Shown here one piece after another: positions 1 through 9,585 of a stretch of DNA of 64,000 bases (position 1 is its first letter; the number at the start of each line of letters is the position of its first letter). Under the pieces are notes generated by a model. That model was given only the letters and a program-made list of their open reading frames with translations, was not told where the DNA came from and did no database searches. This stretch comes from Candidatus Gaiellasilicea maunaloa (lineage in GTDB: Bacteria; Actinomycetota; Thermoleophilia; Gaiellales; Gaiellaceae), in assembly GCA_024330215.1 (NCBI GenBank), contig JANDLU010000003.1, positions 1-64,000 of the forward strand. Reading direction: 5' to 3'. A program made the position numbers and the translations under genes.

Positions 1-12
1 GGCTGACATCCG

Positions 13-360
13 ATGGTGAAGATCGAGGCAGTCGTGGTGCGAGACCGGGTCGAACCGGTAATGGACGCGGTCACGGAGCGGACCGGGCACGTGGGCGTGA
101 CCGTGCTCGAGGCGGTAGGGCACGGTCGCCAGCCGGGGATCACGCACGAGTACCGCGGTCGTGTCTTCGAGTCGCGTTTCCTCCCGAAGGCATTGCTCGT
201 CTTCCTCATCGGGGACGAGCTCGCCGAGGCGGTCGTCGAGACGATCGTCGACGCCGCCCGCACCGGTCACGAGTCCGGCGACGGGATCGTCTGGACGACA
301 CCTGTGCTCGAGGTGCGGCACAACCGCACGGGGCTCAGTCTCGAGGCCGTGGAGGCATGA
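13..360 (+). CDS. P-II family nitrogen regulatory protein
   Basis: 115-aa ORF with GlnB/GlnK-like fold pattern (T-loop-like ...GITHEYRG..., ...LPKALLVFLIGDE...); immediately upstream of amt. Confidence 0.85.
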   Translation: MVKIEAVVVRDRVEPVMDAVTERTGHVGVTVLEAVGHGRQPGITHEYRGRVFESRFLPKALLVFLIGDELAEAVVETIVDAARTGHESGDGIVWTTPVLEVRHNRTGLSLEAVEA

Positions 361-421
361 ATGCGCAGCTCGCAATTCCGAGACACACGGCGTCCGAACG
401 AATCGCGGAAAGGCGAAAGGC

Positions 422-1822
422 ATGACGAACGCAGAGCTCGCAATCGCCGCGTCGACGATCTGGGTCGTGCTTGCCGCGATCCTCGTCATGTTCATGCAGG
501 CCGGCTTCGCGTTCCTCGAGGCAGGCCTGACGCGGATGAAGAACGTCGGCCACGTCGCTGCCAAGAACGTGCTCCTCTTCGGACTCGCCTCGCTCGTCTA
601 CTACCTCGTCGGCTTCGGGATCGCGTTCGGCGATGGCGGCAACGGGCTCCTCGGCGGCTCCGGCTTCCTGCCGGGGGTCGACGACCTGCTCGCGGTCGGT
701 TCGGCACCGTTCTCCTGGTTCGCCACCGTTCCGGCCGGGGCCGCGTACCTCTTCCAGGCGGTCTTCGCGGGCGTCTCGCTCGCGATCGTCTGGGGCGCGA
801 TGGCCGAGCGGACGAAGCTCTGGGTCTACTTCGCGTTCGGGATCGTCTTCACGCTGATCTACTCGGTCGTCTCGCACTGGATCTGGCACCCCGAGGGCTG
901 GCTCTTCGCGCTCGGGATGCAGGACTTCGCGGGCTCGACGGTCGTCCACTACCAGGGAGCGCTGGCGGCGCTCGCCGGTGCGCTCCTCCTCGGGCCGCGC
1001 CTCGGCAAGTACGGCACGGACGGGAAGCCGAACGCAATCCCGGGCCACAACATGGCCTACACGACGCTCGGCGTCCTCATCCTCTGGTTCGGCTGGTTCG
1101 GCTTCAACGCGGGCTCGACGCTCGGGGTCGCGAGCGGGGAGCACATCGGCTACTTCGCCTACGTGGCGCTGACGACGAACGTCGCCGCGGCGGCGGGAGC
1201 GCTCGGCGGCGTGCTCACCTCGTGGCTCGTCGTCAAGAAGCCCGACCTCTCGATGCTCCTGAACGGCGTGATCGCCGCGCTCGTCGCGGTGACCGCCGCC
1301 TCGGGCTTCGTCGCTCCATGGGCTGCAATCGTGATCGGCTTCGTCGCCGGTGCGATCGCGGTCGGCGGTGTCCTCTGGATCGAGTCGCTCGGGATCGACG
1401 ATCCGATCGGCGCTGTCGCGGTGCACGGGATGGCCGGCGTCTGGGGGACGCTCGCGACCGGGCTCTTCGCGGTTCCTGCGCTCGCCTCGAACCTCGCGAC
1501 CGGCGCCGGCGGCTTCGTCTACACGGGCTCGCTCCGGCAGCTCGGCGTCCAGGCCCTCGGTCTCGTCGCCGTCGGCCTCTTCACGTTCGCGGCCTCGTAC
1601 GGGGCGCTCTGGTCGATGAAGAAGCTCGCCGGGATCCGCGTCGACGAGGCGGTCGAGCGGGCAGGCCTGGACGTTGCCGAGCACGGCATGTGGAGCTACC
1701 CCGAGTTCTACATCCCGGTCCCGGGCGGCTACGGGACGGAATCGCGCGGCGCGACCGTCTCGCCGGGCCTCCGCCACCAGGCAACCGCGCCGGCGTCCGC
1801 GCTCGTCGCCGATTCGAGTTGA
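422..1822 (+). CDS. amt: Ammonium transporter (Amt family)
   Basis: Polytopic protein with AGFAFLEAGLTRMKN, WFGWFGFNAGS and AVHGMAGVWGTLATGLF motifs; ATG at 422 with upstream GAAAGG. Confidence 0.95.
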   Translation: MTNAELAIAASTIWVVLAAILVMFMQAGFAFLEAGLTRMKNVGHVAAKNVLLFGLASLVYYLVGFGIAFGDGGNGLLGGSGFLPGVDDLLAVGSAPFSWFATVPAGAAYLFQAVFAGVSLAIVWGAMAERTKLWVYFAFGIVFTLIYSVVSHWIWHPEGWLFALGMQDFAGSTVVHYQGALAALAGALLLGPRLGKYGTDGKPNAIPGHNMAYTTLGVLILWFGWFGFNAGSTLGVASGEHIGYFAYVALTTNVAAAAGALGGVLTSWLVVKKPDLSMLLNGVIAALVAVTAASGFVAPWAAIVIGFVAGAIAVGGVLWIESLGIDDPIGAVAVHGMAGVWGTLATGLFAVPALASNLATGAGGFVYTGSLRQLGVQALGLVAVGLFTFAASYGALWSMKKLAGIRVDEAVERAGLDVAEHGMWSYPEFYIPVPGGYGTESRGATVSPGLRHQATAPASALVADSS

Positions 1823-1842
1823 CGAAACGCGAGCGAAAGACG

Positions 1843-1897
1843 GAGGGACAGACCCTCGGACACGTCTGTAACGGACATGTCGGAGGGTCTGTCCCTC
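1843..1897. repeat. Large palindrome between convergent genes (REP-like element or bidirectional terminator)
   Basis: GAGGGACAGACCCTC (1843-1857) and GAGGGTCTGTCCCTC (1883-1897) are perfect 15-bp inverted repeats; the inner part contains GGACACGTC/GGACATGTC. Confidence 0.8.
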
Positions 1898-1901
1898 GCG
1901 C

Positions 1902-2621
1902 TTACGACGCCGCGAACGTGACCGTGACGGAGGCGACGAGCTGCTGCTCGCCCGGCTCGATCGGCGTGCTGGACGCCTCGGAGCTCTTCGTCGCGTCGAG
2001 CACGCCCGGGGGAGGAGCCGCGCCACCTTCGACGATCTGCGTGACCCGGCCGAGCGATACATTTGCCGCCGTGGCGAGAGCCTGGGCGCGCAAGCGAGCG
2101 TCGGCGACCGCCGCGCGGAGCGCTTGGCGGTAGAGCTCGTCCTGATCGCCGCGCGAGAGGGCCGGCCCCGAGACCTTGTTCGCGCCGGCGCCAACGGCCG
2201 CGTCGATCACGGCACCGGCCTTCTCGAGCTCGCGGATCGTGGCGGAGACCGAGTTCTGCGCGACGTAACCCTGAACCGCCCCCGAGCCGTTGCCCGTCGA
2301 CTCGGCGTAGCGCGGATAGAGGGAGACCGACTGCGTCTGCACGTCGGTCGCGCCCGCGGCCTTGATCGCCGCGATCACCTTGCGCATCTCGGCGCCATTC
2401 GCAGCGAGCGCCGCCTTCGCGGTCGCGGCCTGGGTCTCGACGCCGAACGAGAGCTGCGCGCGGTCCGGAACGGAGGTGACGCTGCCGCTTCCCTGAACGG
2501 TGATCCCGTCGCCCTGCTCGCCGGCAGCAGCCGGAGCCTCGCCGGCTCGCGCGACGGCCGCGACGGCCGCGAGCGCGAGCAGGCTCGTGATGATGATCGT
2601 GAGTCGTCTCATGTCTTTCAT
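1902..2621 (-). CDS. SIMPL domain-containing (DUF541) secreted protein
   Basis: Signal peptide then ITVQGSGSVTSVPDRAQLSFGVETQA and C-terminal VASVTVTF. Confidence 0.85.
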   Translation of the reverse strand: MKDMRRLTIIITSLLALAAVAAVARAGEAPAAAGEQGDGITVQGSGSVTSVPDRAQLSFGVETQAATAKAALAANGAEMRKVIAAIKAAGATDVQTQSVSLYPRYAESTGNGSGAVQGYVAQNSVSATIRELEKAGAVIDAAVGAGANKVSGPALSRGDQDELYRQALRAAVADARLRAQALATAANVSLGRVTQIVEGGAAPPPGVLDATKSSEASSTPIEPGEQQLVASVTVTFAAS

Positions 2622-2773
2622 ACGCCACCGATTCGCTGTTCGTCACACTGCTCCTGTGGAGACGCGCTTCGGCGACTGCCGCGATCGCGACGCCTATCCC
2701 GTGGAGCGAGTGGTCCGAGCTCGGCCATCCGTCGAGACAGAGCCGGTCGAGCGCGGCTGACGGTCACGTTCCT

Positions 2774-3274
2774 CTACGCCACGGTCGCAGCGAGCTCGTG
2801 GACGCGATGCGCCGAGATCCCGTGCTGCTGTGCCCCAACGAGCTCGTGGTCGCCGTGCTCGAGCGCGACGAGCGGCAACAACTTCACGTCGCGAAGCCGG
2901 ATCTGCACCGCCAGACCCTCGGTTGCCGCGTATGGGCTGAGCTCGTTGGCGAGCGTCCCTTCGAACGGATCGCTTCGCCAGCCCTCGTCGTCGTGCCAGA
3001 GCTCGCCGAGCGCCTCGAAGTCCGGCCGGCTCACCTCGATCCAGGTGCCGTAGCCGAAGTAGCCGTCCTCGTCCTCGATCGGGAGCTCCAGGAGCCCTCG
3101 GACGAAGAAGCGCTCGCCCTCCGGAGCCTGGAGCACCGCGGAATCCTCACCGACCCGTGCGCGACGGTCGCGCTCGAGCTCGTCGAGCACGAAGATCGGC
3201 TCCGGTAGGCCCATCCTGATGTCGCGCGTCTCTCCCACGTGAATCTCCCCGCAGAGGGCGCAGGTGAAGGCCAT
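2774..3274 (-). CDS. DUF2199 domain-containing protein
   Basis: MAFTCALCGEIHVG...FFVRGLLELPIEDEDGYFGYGTWIEVS; CxxC N-terminus typical of DUF2199. Confidence 0.8.
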   Translation of the reverse strand: MAFTCALCGEIHVGETRDIRMGLPEPIFVLDELERDRRARVGEDSAVLQAPEGERFFVRGLLELPIEDEDGYFGYGTWIEVSRPDFEALGELWHDDEGWRSDPFEGTLANELSPYAATEGLAVQIRLRDVKLLPLVALEHGDHELVGAQQHGISAHRVHELAATVA

Positions 3275-3276
3275 GG

Positions 3277-3792
3277 CTACGCGGCGGCCGTGGCCCCGCG
3301 CGGCAGGTAGCGCTGCCACTCCGACGGGATCGACGGCGTCGCCAGGTGGATGAAGAGCACGGGTGCGGGCGGTCGCGGCGCCCGGTGCAACGTCAGGCCG
3401 CTCTCCTCGAGCAGGCGGTTGCCCTTGCGCAGGTTGCACGGCGAGCAGGCGGTGACGACGTTCTCCCAGACGGACTCGCCGCCTCGGGAGCGCGGGATCA
3501 CGTGATCGAGCGTCAGCCGGCCGCTCGAGGTGCCGCAGTAGACGCAGCGCCAGCCGTCGCGGGCGAAGAGTGCCCGGCGCGAGATCTTCCGCTGGATCGC
3601 CCTCGGCACGCGCACGTACTTGACGAGCCGGATCACGTGCGGCCAGAGGTAGGTGTCGGCCGCGGAGTGGAGCGCCTTCGGCAGGCTCTCCAGGATCTCG
3701 GCCTTTCCCTTCCAAACGAGCACGTGGGCGCGCCGCACCGAGCAGACGTTCAGCGGCTCGTAACTCGCATTCAAGACGAGGACGTGTTGCAA
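3277..3792 (-). CDS. HNH endonuclease
   Basis: CVYCG...LTLDHVIPRSRGGESVWENVVTACSPCNLRKGNR HNH signature. Confidence 0.92.
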   Translation of the reverse strand: MQHVLVLNASYEPLNVCSVRRAHVLVWKGKAEILESLPKALHSAADTYLWPHVIRLVKYVRVPRAIQRKISRRALFARDGWRCVYCGTSSGRLTLDHVIPRSRGGESVWENVVTACSPCNLRKGNRLLEESGLTLHRAPRPPAPVLFIHLATPSIPSEWQRYLPRGATAAA

Positions 3793-3852
3793 CCTGGGTG
3801 AAGCGTACCAACGGGGTTGCCTTTCTAGGCTTCGCCGCCGAAGGCGGCGAGC

Positions 3853-4323
3853 CTAGCGCGCCATTGCCCGGTCCACGGCTTCGAGCTCCTCGGGGGAGAG
3901 AGCGATCGGCGCGCGGCCGCGGTCGAGCTCCTTCACGTAGAGGCGCGCGTAGTCGCGGCCCTGGATCGCTGTGACGACGGTTCCGGTCCGGTTCGCGTCG
4001 AGGAAGGCGAACGAGGCGGACTGGTGGCCGCCCGTGCCTGCGTAGGCGTCGTAGCGAACGACGGAGGTGTTCGTGATCGAGCCGTCGACGCGGCGGTCGA
4101 CTCGCGAGAGCGCCGCGGCGATCTCGTCGACGGCGCGATGGAGGTCGTCGATCCGTCCCTGGAGCGAGACGGCGAAGTCGACGAGATCGGCTCTACCGCC
4201 GCCGAGAAGGACACGCTGCGCGTCCCGCAGTCGCTTCACCCGCAGCCACAGCCAGATGCAGAGCGCGACGGCGACCGCGGCAGCCGCCGCGGCGGCGATC
4301 GCGACGACGAGCGCAGCCGTCAC
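3853..4323 (-). CDS. DUF4446 family membrane protein
   Basis: N-terminal TM then coiled coil and VVRYDAYAGTGGHQSASFAFLDANRTGTVVTAIQGRDYARLYVKEL. Confidence 0.85.
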   Translation of the reverse strand: MTAALVVAIAAAAAAAVAVALCIWLWLRVKRLRDAQRVLLGGGRADLVDFAVSLQGRIDDLHRAVDEIAAALSRVDRRVDGSITNTSVVRYDAYAGTGGHQSASFAFLDANRTGTVVTAIQGRDYARLYVKELDRGRAPIALSPEELEAVDRAMAR

Positions 4324-5498
4324 TCGACCGAGAAGATGACCTTGTACTCGCCCGAGTTGTTCTCGACGATCTTCTCCTGTGGAACGGGTTCGACATCGAT
4401 CCGGAGCGTGCGCAGCTCGCCGAAGTCGAGCGAGGGGAAGTCTCGGAAGACGACGCGCTTGGTCTCCTCGGGGTTGATCAGGTCGATCGTCGCCTTCTTC
4501 GTCACCGGCGTCGGGCTCTGCTGGATCGTCAGGGTCACCTCGATCTTCACCTCCTGGTTGTCGCCGCCGTTCGCGACGGCGACCTCGAACGCGAGATCGG
4601 TGGAGGCGACGACCGTGTTCTCGGTCGACGTGGAGAGCTGCTGGCCGCCGGGCCGCACCCGCACTCCGACGATGTTGGTGCCGTGGAGCCCCGCACCGGT
4701 TCCTCCGGTCGCCGCAGGGGTACCGTTGATCCGCTGCCAGATCGGAACCATGGAGCGGCTGCTGGCGAGGTCCGGCGTCTGGACGAAGTTCGAGTCCGGA
4801 ACCCTGATCCCGGTGAATCCCTGCGCGCGGAGCTCCGCGACCGCACTCCGGATGAAGAGGTCCTCCCAGACCACGTCGCTCGCGACGAGCCGTTGGGCCT
4901 CCGCGGCGAGGTTCGCGCCCGCGGCGGCGGCATCCTTCGAGTCGCGCGTCTCGCGGAACTGGGCGGCAAGGCCCTGGAGTCCGCTGACGCGGAACTGCAG
5001 CGCCTCGACCACGCTGCGATTCGCGGGTCGCAGCGGCCCGGGCGCGTCGAGCTCGAGCGCCTGGTTGGCGCCGAGCTGCTGTTGCTGCACGAGTCCCGCG
5101 AGCTGCTTGTCGAGGTCGGCCGGCTTGATCCCCGGCGTCGTGAGCACGTCGTTCAGCTCCCGCCCGACGCGCTCCGAGTCGCGCGCGACCGCAGCCACCT
5201 CACCGAGGTAGCTGCGGTAGGAGTCTCGCCGCTGATCCTCCTGGCAGCTCTGCACCCAGAGGACGAGCAGAACGACGATCAGGATCGCAAACGCGACCAG
5301 CCCGACGAGCCGCGCGAGCGGCGTGAAGCCCGGAGCCGGGCGGATCGGGCGCCGCGGCCCGCGCGGCTCTCTGGGTCCTCTCGGCCCGCCGCCGAGCTGA
5401 CGTCCAAGTGGGCGCCGGAGCGAGCGCTGCCCCGACGCCTCCTGGGTCGGAGGCTCGTCGAAGAAGTCGAACTCGAAGTCGGGCTCGCGGTTGCTCAT
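4320..5498 (-). CDS. Hypothetical membrane-anchored protein with large extracytoplasmic domain
   Basis: MSNREPDFEFDFFDEP..., single TM LVGLVAFAILIVVLLVLWV, coiled-coil and Ig-like C-terminus; 4-nt overlap with the DUF4446 gene. Confidence 0.75.
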   Translation of the reverse strand: MSNREPDFEFDFFDEPPTQEASGQRSLRRPLGRQLGGGPRGPREPRGPRRPIRPAPGFTPLARLVGLVAFAILIVVLLVLWVQSCQEDQRRDSYRSYLGEVAAVARDSERVGRELNDVLTTPGIKPADLDKQLAGLVQQQQLGANQALELDAPGPLRPANRSVVEALQFRVSGLQGLAAQFRETRDSKDAAAAGANLAAEAQRLVASDVVWEDLFIRSAVAELRAQGFTGIRVPDSNFVQTPDLASSRSMVPIWQRINGTPAATGGTGAGLHGTNIVGVRVRPGGQQLSTSTENTVVASTDLAFEVAVANGGDNQEVKIEVTLTIQQSPTPVTKKATIDLINPEETKRVVFRDFPSLDFGELRTLRIDVEPVPQEKIVENNSGEYKVIFSVE

Positions 5499-5596
5499 GG
5501 GCTTGACAGGGTCGATTCGGGCCACTGTAACCATTGCCTCGGCGGTCAAGGCCTCCGTAGAGGAATCTTTCGCGCCGCGGCCAACCCGGAGAAGAC

Positions 5597-7255
5597 GTGT
5601 CTTCCGCGCTGCCCGTACTCCCGTCCCGGGAACTCGTCCTCGATCGCTACCGGCCACTGCGCCCGCTCGGAAGCGGCGCCTCGGGCTCTGTTTGGCTCGC
5701 GCGCGACGAGCGCACGGGACTCGAGGTCGCCCTGAAGATCGTCCCGCGCGAGGGAAAGGCGGCGCATCGCGCCGAGCGCGAGGCGGAGGCTGCGGCGCGG
5801 TTGCGCCACGAGCGCTGTCTCCGCTCGTACGGCTTCGGTGCCGACGCCGGCCACGTCTACATCGCCTACGAGTACGTCGGCGGACGCACGCTCCGCGAGG
5901 CGATGCGCGCAGGAGAGCTGACGGATGCGCGGGCGGTCGAGGCGGCGGCCCAGATCCTCGAGGGGCTGGCGCACGCCCACGGACGCGGGATCGTCCATCG
6001 TGACGTGAAGCCGTCGAACGTACTCCTGCTCGACGAGGAACACGTCTCGATCCGGGTGCTCGACTTCGGGCTCGCGCGGTTCGACGAGGCCGAGACGCTG
6101 ACCGCGGTCGGCGACGTCCCGGGGACGCTCGCCTACATCTCGCCCGAGCGCCTCGCCGGGGAGGAGGCAGGGCCGGCAAGCGACGTCTGGGGGGTCGGGA
6201 TCCTGCTCTGGGAGGCGCTTGCCGGGAAGCACCCGTTCTGGGGGACGCCGTTGCAGCAGATGACGACCGCGATCGAGAGCGGCGCTCCTCCACTCGCCGC
6301 CGAGCGGCGCGACCTGCCTCAGCGACTGCTCGGCGCGATCGACCGCGCGCTCGCGCCCGACCCGGCGCGGCGGCCGTCGGCTTCCGCTCTTGCACACGAG
6401 CTTCGCGAGGCGGCGGCCGGAAAGCGGCGGAAGTCCCGCCCGAAGAGACTTGGAGCCTCGAACGTGACGAGGCCTCAGAGCGTCATGGCGTCGAAGATTC
6501 CACGTGGTGGCACGACCCACAGCCCCTTCGCCGCGAGCACCCTCGCCGCACGAGCCCTCCCGGCTTTCGCGGCGGGGCTCGCCACGCTCGTCGGCGCGAG
6601 CTTCCTGCCGTTCTTCCCGGCGGGCTGGGCGATGGCGCTCGCGTTCGCCGCCGCGGTGGGGACGGTCGTCCGGGCTCGCGCCGGGCTCGCGCTCGCCCTC
6701 GCGACGCCGATCCTCCCGCTCGGCAACCTCTCGCTCGGCCTCGCACTCCTCTACGGAGCCCTGGCCGCCGGCTGGCTCGCGCTCGCCTGGCGCGATCCGC
6801 GAAGCGCCCTATCCTTCCTCGCCGGTCCGCTCCTCGCTCCACTCGGGCTCATCGCGCTCGTCCCGCTCACCGTCCAGCCGGCTCGCGGATCGGTACGACG
6901 GGCATTCCAGGCGGTCGCGGCGGTCGGCGTCGCCGCGCTCGCAGCCGGGATGCGCGGCGCGAGCCTGCCCTTCGGCGAGACGGCGCCGACGCCGGAGCTG
7001 GCGGGCCTCGAGAGCCCGGTGGAGGCGGCGCGCGTGTTGCTCGAGACCATGCCCGCGGCGATCGGGCTGGAGGCGCTCGCGCTCGCCGCGGTCGCGGTCG
7101 CGATCCCCTGGGCGACGAGCCTCTGGCGGATCGCGGGCCTTGGAGCGGTCATGCTTGCGGCCACGCTCCTACTCGCCCCGTCTGCGGCTCCACTACCGCT
7201 CTTGGTCGCGGTCTGGCTCACCTGCGCCGCGCTCGCCTGGCGACACGAGCATTAG
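5597..7255 (+). CDS. Serine/threonine protein kinase with polytopic hydrophobic C-terminal domain
   Basis: GSGASGSVWLARD, IVHRDVKPSNVLLLD, LDFGLARFDE, PGTLAYISPE kinase motifs; many hydrophobic segments after ~residue 300. Confidence 0.92.
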   Translation: MSSALPVLPSRELVLDRYRPLRPLGSGASGSVWLARDERTGLEVALKIVPREGKAAHRAEREAEAAARLRHERCLRSYGFGADAGHVYIAYEYVGGRTLREAMRAGELTDARAVEAAAQILEGLAHAHGRGIVHRDVKPSNVLLLDEEHVSIRVLDFGLARFDEAETLTAVGDVPGTLAYISPERLAGEEAGPASDVWGVGILLWEALAGKHPFWGTPLQQMTTAIESGAPPLAAERRDLPQRLLGAIDRALAPDPARRPSASALAHELREAAAGKRRKSRPKRLGASNVTRPQSVMASKIPRGGTTHSPFAASTLAARALPAFAAGLATLVGASFLPFFPAGWAMALAFAAAVGTVVRARAGLALALATPILPLGNLSLGLALLYGALAAGWLALAWRDPRSALSFLAGPLLAPLGLIALVPLTVQPARGSVRRAFQAVAAVGVAALAAGMRGASLPFGETAPTPELAGLESPVEAARVLLETMPAAIGLEALALAAVAVAIPWATSLWRIAGLGAVMLAATLLLAPSAAPLPLLVAVWLTCAALAWRHEH

Positions 7256-7281
7256 ACTCGATCCGAGGCACCACCGGTCTG

Positions 7282-8070
7282 ATGAGCGTCCTCCGGAACA
7301 TCGAGCAGAAGATCGAAGGCCTCTTCGAGGGGATGTTCGGCCGCGCCTTCAGGACGCACGTCCAACCGGTCGAGCTGGCCCGCAAGCTTGCAAAGGAGAT
7401 GGACGAGCACCGGACGGTCTCGGTCTCGCGGGTCTACGTCCCGAACGAGTACTCCGTCTACCTCTCGAGCAAGGATCGTGAGCAGTTCGAGGGCTACGAG
7501 GGCTCGCTGATCGGCGAGCTCCAGGACTATCTCGTCGAGCACGCCCGTCGCGAGAGCTACGCCACGCTGACCGCGCCGAAGGTGCTGATGAAGACCGACG
7601 ACGACCTCTCGATCGGCGAGTTCGGGATCGCCACGCGGATGGTGCAGCCGGAAGGCCGAAGGGCGCCGGTACGCGACGAGCCGGCCGAGCAGGTCGAGCC
7701 GGGCGCGACGATGATCTACAAGGCGAAGCCGCCGCAGCCGACGGAGGCCGCCTCTCCGGCCGAGCTGGGGCTCGAGCAGGAGCGGTACACGCTGACGCTG
7801 AACGGCAAGCGCCACGTCCTCGAGGACCGCCGCGCGGTGCTCGGCCGCTCGAAGGAGTGCGACGTCCAGGTGCCCGACGCGAACGTCTCCCGCCGCCACG
7901 CGGAGCTGCGCGAGGAAGGAGGCTCGTGGTGGCTCGTCGACCTCGACTCGACGAACGGGACCGAGCTGAACGGCAAGCGCGTCCAGCGGGCGAAGCTCGC
8001 CGACGGCGATCGGATCGGGCTCGGCGAGCTCGAGCTCGTCTTCGCCCGCGATCGGGAAAGCCGCGCGTGA
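7282..8070 (+). CDS. fhaA: FhaA-like protein (DUF3662 + FHA domain)
   Basis: MSVLRNIEQKIEGLFEGMFGRAFRTHVQPVELARKLAKEMDEH plus FHA AVLGRSKECDVQVPDANVSRRHAEL. Confidence 0.92.
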   Translation: MSVLRNIEQKIEGLFEGMFGRAFRTHVQPVELARKLAKEMDEHRTVSVSRVYVPNEYSVYLSSKDREQFEGYEGSLIGELQDYLVEHARRESYATLTAPKVLMKTDDDLSIGEFGIATRMVQPEGRRAPVRDEPAEQVEPGATMIYKAKPPQPTEAASPAELGLEQERYTLTLNGKRHVLEDRRAVLGRSKECDVQVPDANVSRRHAELREEGGSWWLVDLDSTNGTELNGKRVQRAKLADGDRIGLGELELVFARDRESRA

Positions 8071-8552
8071 GCGGGATCGAGGTCGACGAGGCGCTGCTGA
8101 TCCTCAAGATCGCCTTCATCGTCCTGCTCTACCTCTTCATCTGGCGGATCGTCCGCAGTGCGAGTCGAGACTTCCGCACCGGCGGCGGCGGCGCGCAGGA
8201 GAGCATGATCATCTCGCCGGGACAGGCCGCGAGCCTCGGGCCGAGCAAGCAGAAGCGGGCGCGGCTCGTCGTCCTCGAGAGCCCGGCTCTCGCTCCGGGC
8301 GAGGAGATCCCGGTCGACGCCGCCCCGGTCTCGATCGGCCGCGGCGGCCAGAACGACATCCCGCTCGACGGCGACGAGTTCTCCTCCGCCCGGCACGCCC
8401 GCTTCGAGACGCGCCGCGACGGGCTCTGGGTCGAGGATACGGGTTCCACGAACGGCACGTTCGTGAACGGCGCACGGGTGACGACTCCCCGGCGGCTGGG
8501 TAGAGGAGACGTCGTGCGCGTCGGCCAGACGGATTTCAGGGTTGATCTATGA
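8067..8552 (+). CDS. fhaB: FhaB-like FHA domain protein
   Basis: GTG start overlapping fhaA stop; N-terminal TM; FHA VSIGRGGQNDIPLDGDEFSSARHARFE...STNGTFVNG. Confidence 0.88.
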   Translation: MSGIEVDEALLILKIAFIVLLYLFIWRIVRSASRDFRTGGGGAQESMIISPGQAASLGPSKQKRARLVVLESPALAPGEEIPVDAAPVSIGRGGQNDIPLDGDEFSSARHARFETRRDGLWVEDTGSTNGTFVNGARVTTPRRLGRGDVVRVGQTDFRVDL

Positions 8553-8577
8553 GGGTTCGGCTTAGGCGGCGAGAGGC

Positions 8578-9585
8578 GTGAGCTTGGGCAGATCGGTCGG
8601 ACTCACCGATACCGGCCGGCGGCGGCGGCGGAACGAGGACTCCTACGTCTGCGAGCCGCCGCTCTTCGCGATCGCCGACGGGATGGGCGGCGCCCAGGCG
8701 GGCGAGGTCGCTTCCCGACTCGCCGCCGCGGTGCTCGAAGAGGCGAACGGCAACGACCTCAGCGAAGCGCACCTCGCGGAGCTGATCCAGGAAGCGAACC
8801 GACGTGTGTTCCGGCGCTCGAACGAGGACGCGGCCGCGTCCGGGATGGGCACGACGATGACGGTCGCGCTCGTCGACGGCAGCGCCGAGGCGGTCGCGAT
8901 CGGCCACGTCGGTGACTCACGGGCCTACCGGGTTCGCGAGGGCGAGCTCGAGCAGCTCACCGAGGATCATTCCCTCGTCAACGAGCTCCTGAAGAGCGGC
9001 CGGCTCTCCCCCGAGGAGGCTCTGAGCCACCCCCAGCGCTCGGTGATCACCCGTGCGATCGGAACCGAGCCGGACGTCGACGTCGACACGTTCACCGTCG
9101 ATGCGCGGCCCGGCGATCTCTTCCTGCTCTGCTCCGACGGGCTTACCGACATGATCACGGACGATGAGATCCTCGGGCTCGTCGAGCGGGGTGAGGGCGA
9201 TCTCGACGCGGCGGCGCGCGGGCTCATCCAGGCAGCGAACCGAAGCGGCGGTGGCGACAACATCACGGTCGTCGCTTTCGAGATCGCCGCCGCAGGAGAC
9301 GCCGGCGAGACGCAGCGGCTGCCCGCCGCGTCGACGCAGACCGCGCCCGCAGACGACGAGGACACGCTCTCCGGCCTCGAGCGCGTGCCCGCGATCGACA
9401 CCGCCGTCCTCTCGGCTGCGGACATCCGCGAGCAGATCGAGTCCCGGCCCGCAGCGGAGCCTGCGGTACCGGTGGTGCCGCCGCCGCGCGAGTCCCGGCC
9501 GCGCCGGGGCCTGCTGCCGCTCCTGCTCCTCCTCGTGCTCCTCGCCGTGATCGCCGCGCTCGTCGTCTGGGGGCTCCTCCGCTGA
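8578..9585 (+). CDS. pstP: PP2C-family Ser/Thr phosphatase (PstP-like)
   Basis: DTGRRRRRNEDSY, ADGMGGAQAGEVAS, HVGDSRAYRVREGEL, LLCSDGLTDM motifs and C-terminal TM. Confidence 0.93.
   Translation: MSLGRSVGLTDTGRRRRRNEDSYVCEPPLFAIADGMGGAQAGEVASRLAAAVLEEANGNDLSEAHLAELIQEANRRVFRRSNEDAAASGMGTTMTVALVDGSAEAVAIGHVGDSRAYRVREGELEQLTEDHSLVNELLKSGRLSPEEALSHPQRSVITRAIGTEPDVDVDTFTVDARPGDLFLLCSDGLTDMITDDEILGLVERGEGDLDAAARGLIQAANRSGGGDNITVVAFEIAAAGDAGETQRLPAASTQTAPADDEDTLSGLERVPAIDTAVLSAADIREQIESRPAAEPAVPVVPPPRESRPRRGLLPLLLLLVLLAVIAALVVWGLLR

Noticed and set aside
335-2194. 619-aa minus-strand ORF over amt
   Set aside because: Antisense shadow ORF; Amt motifs are on the plus strand
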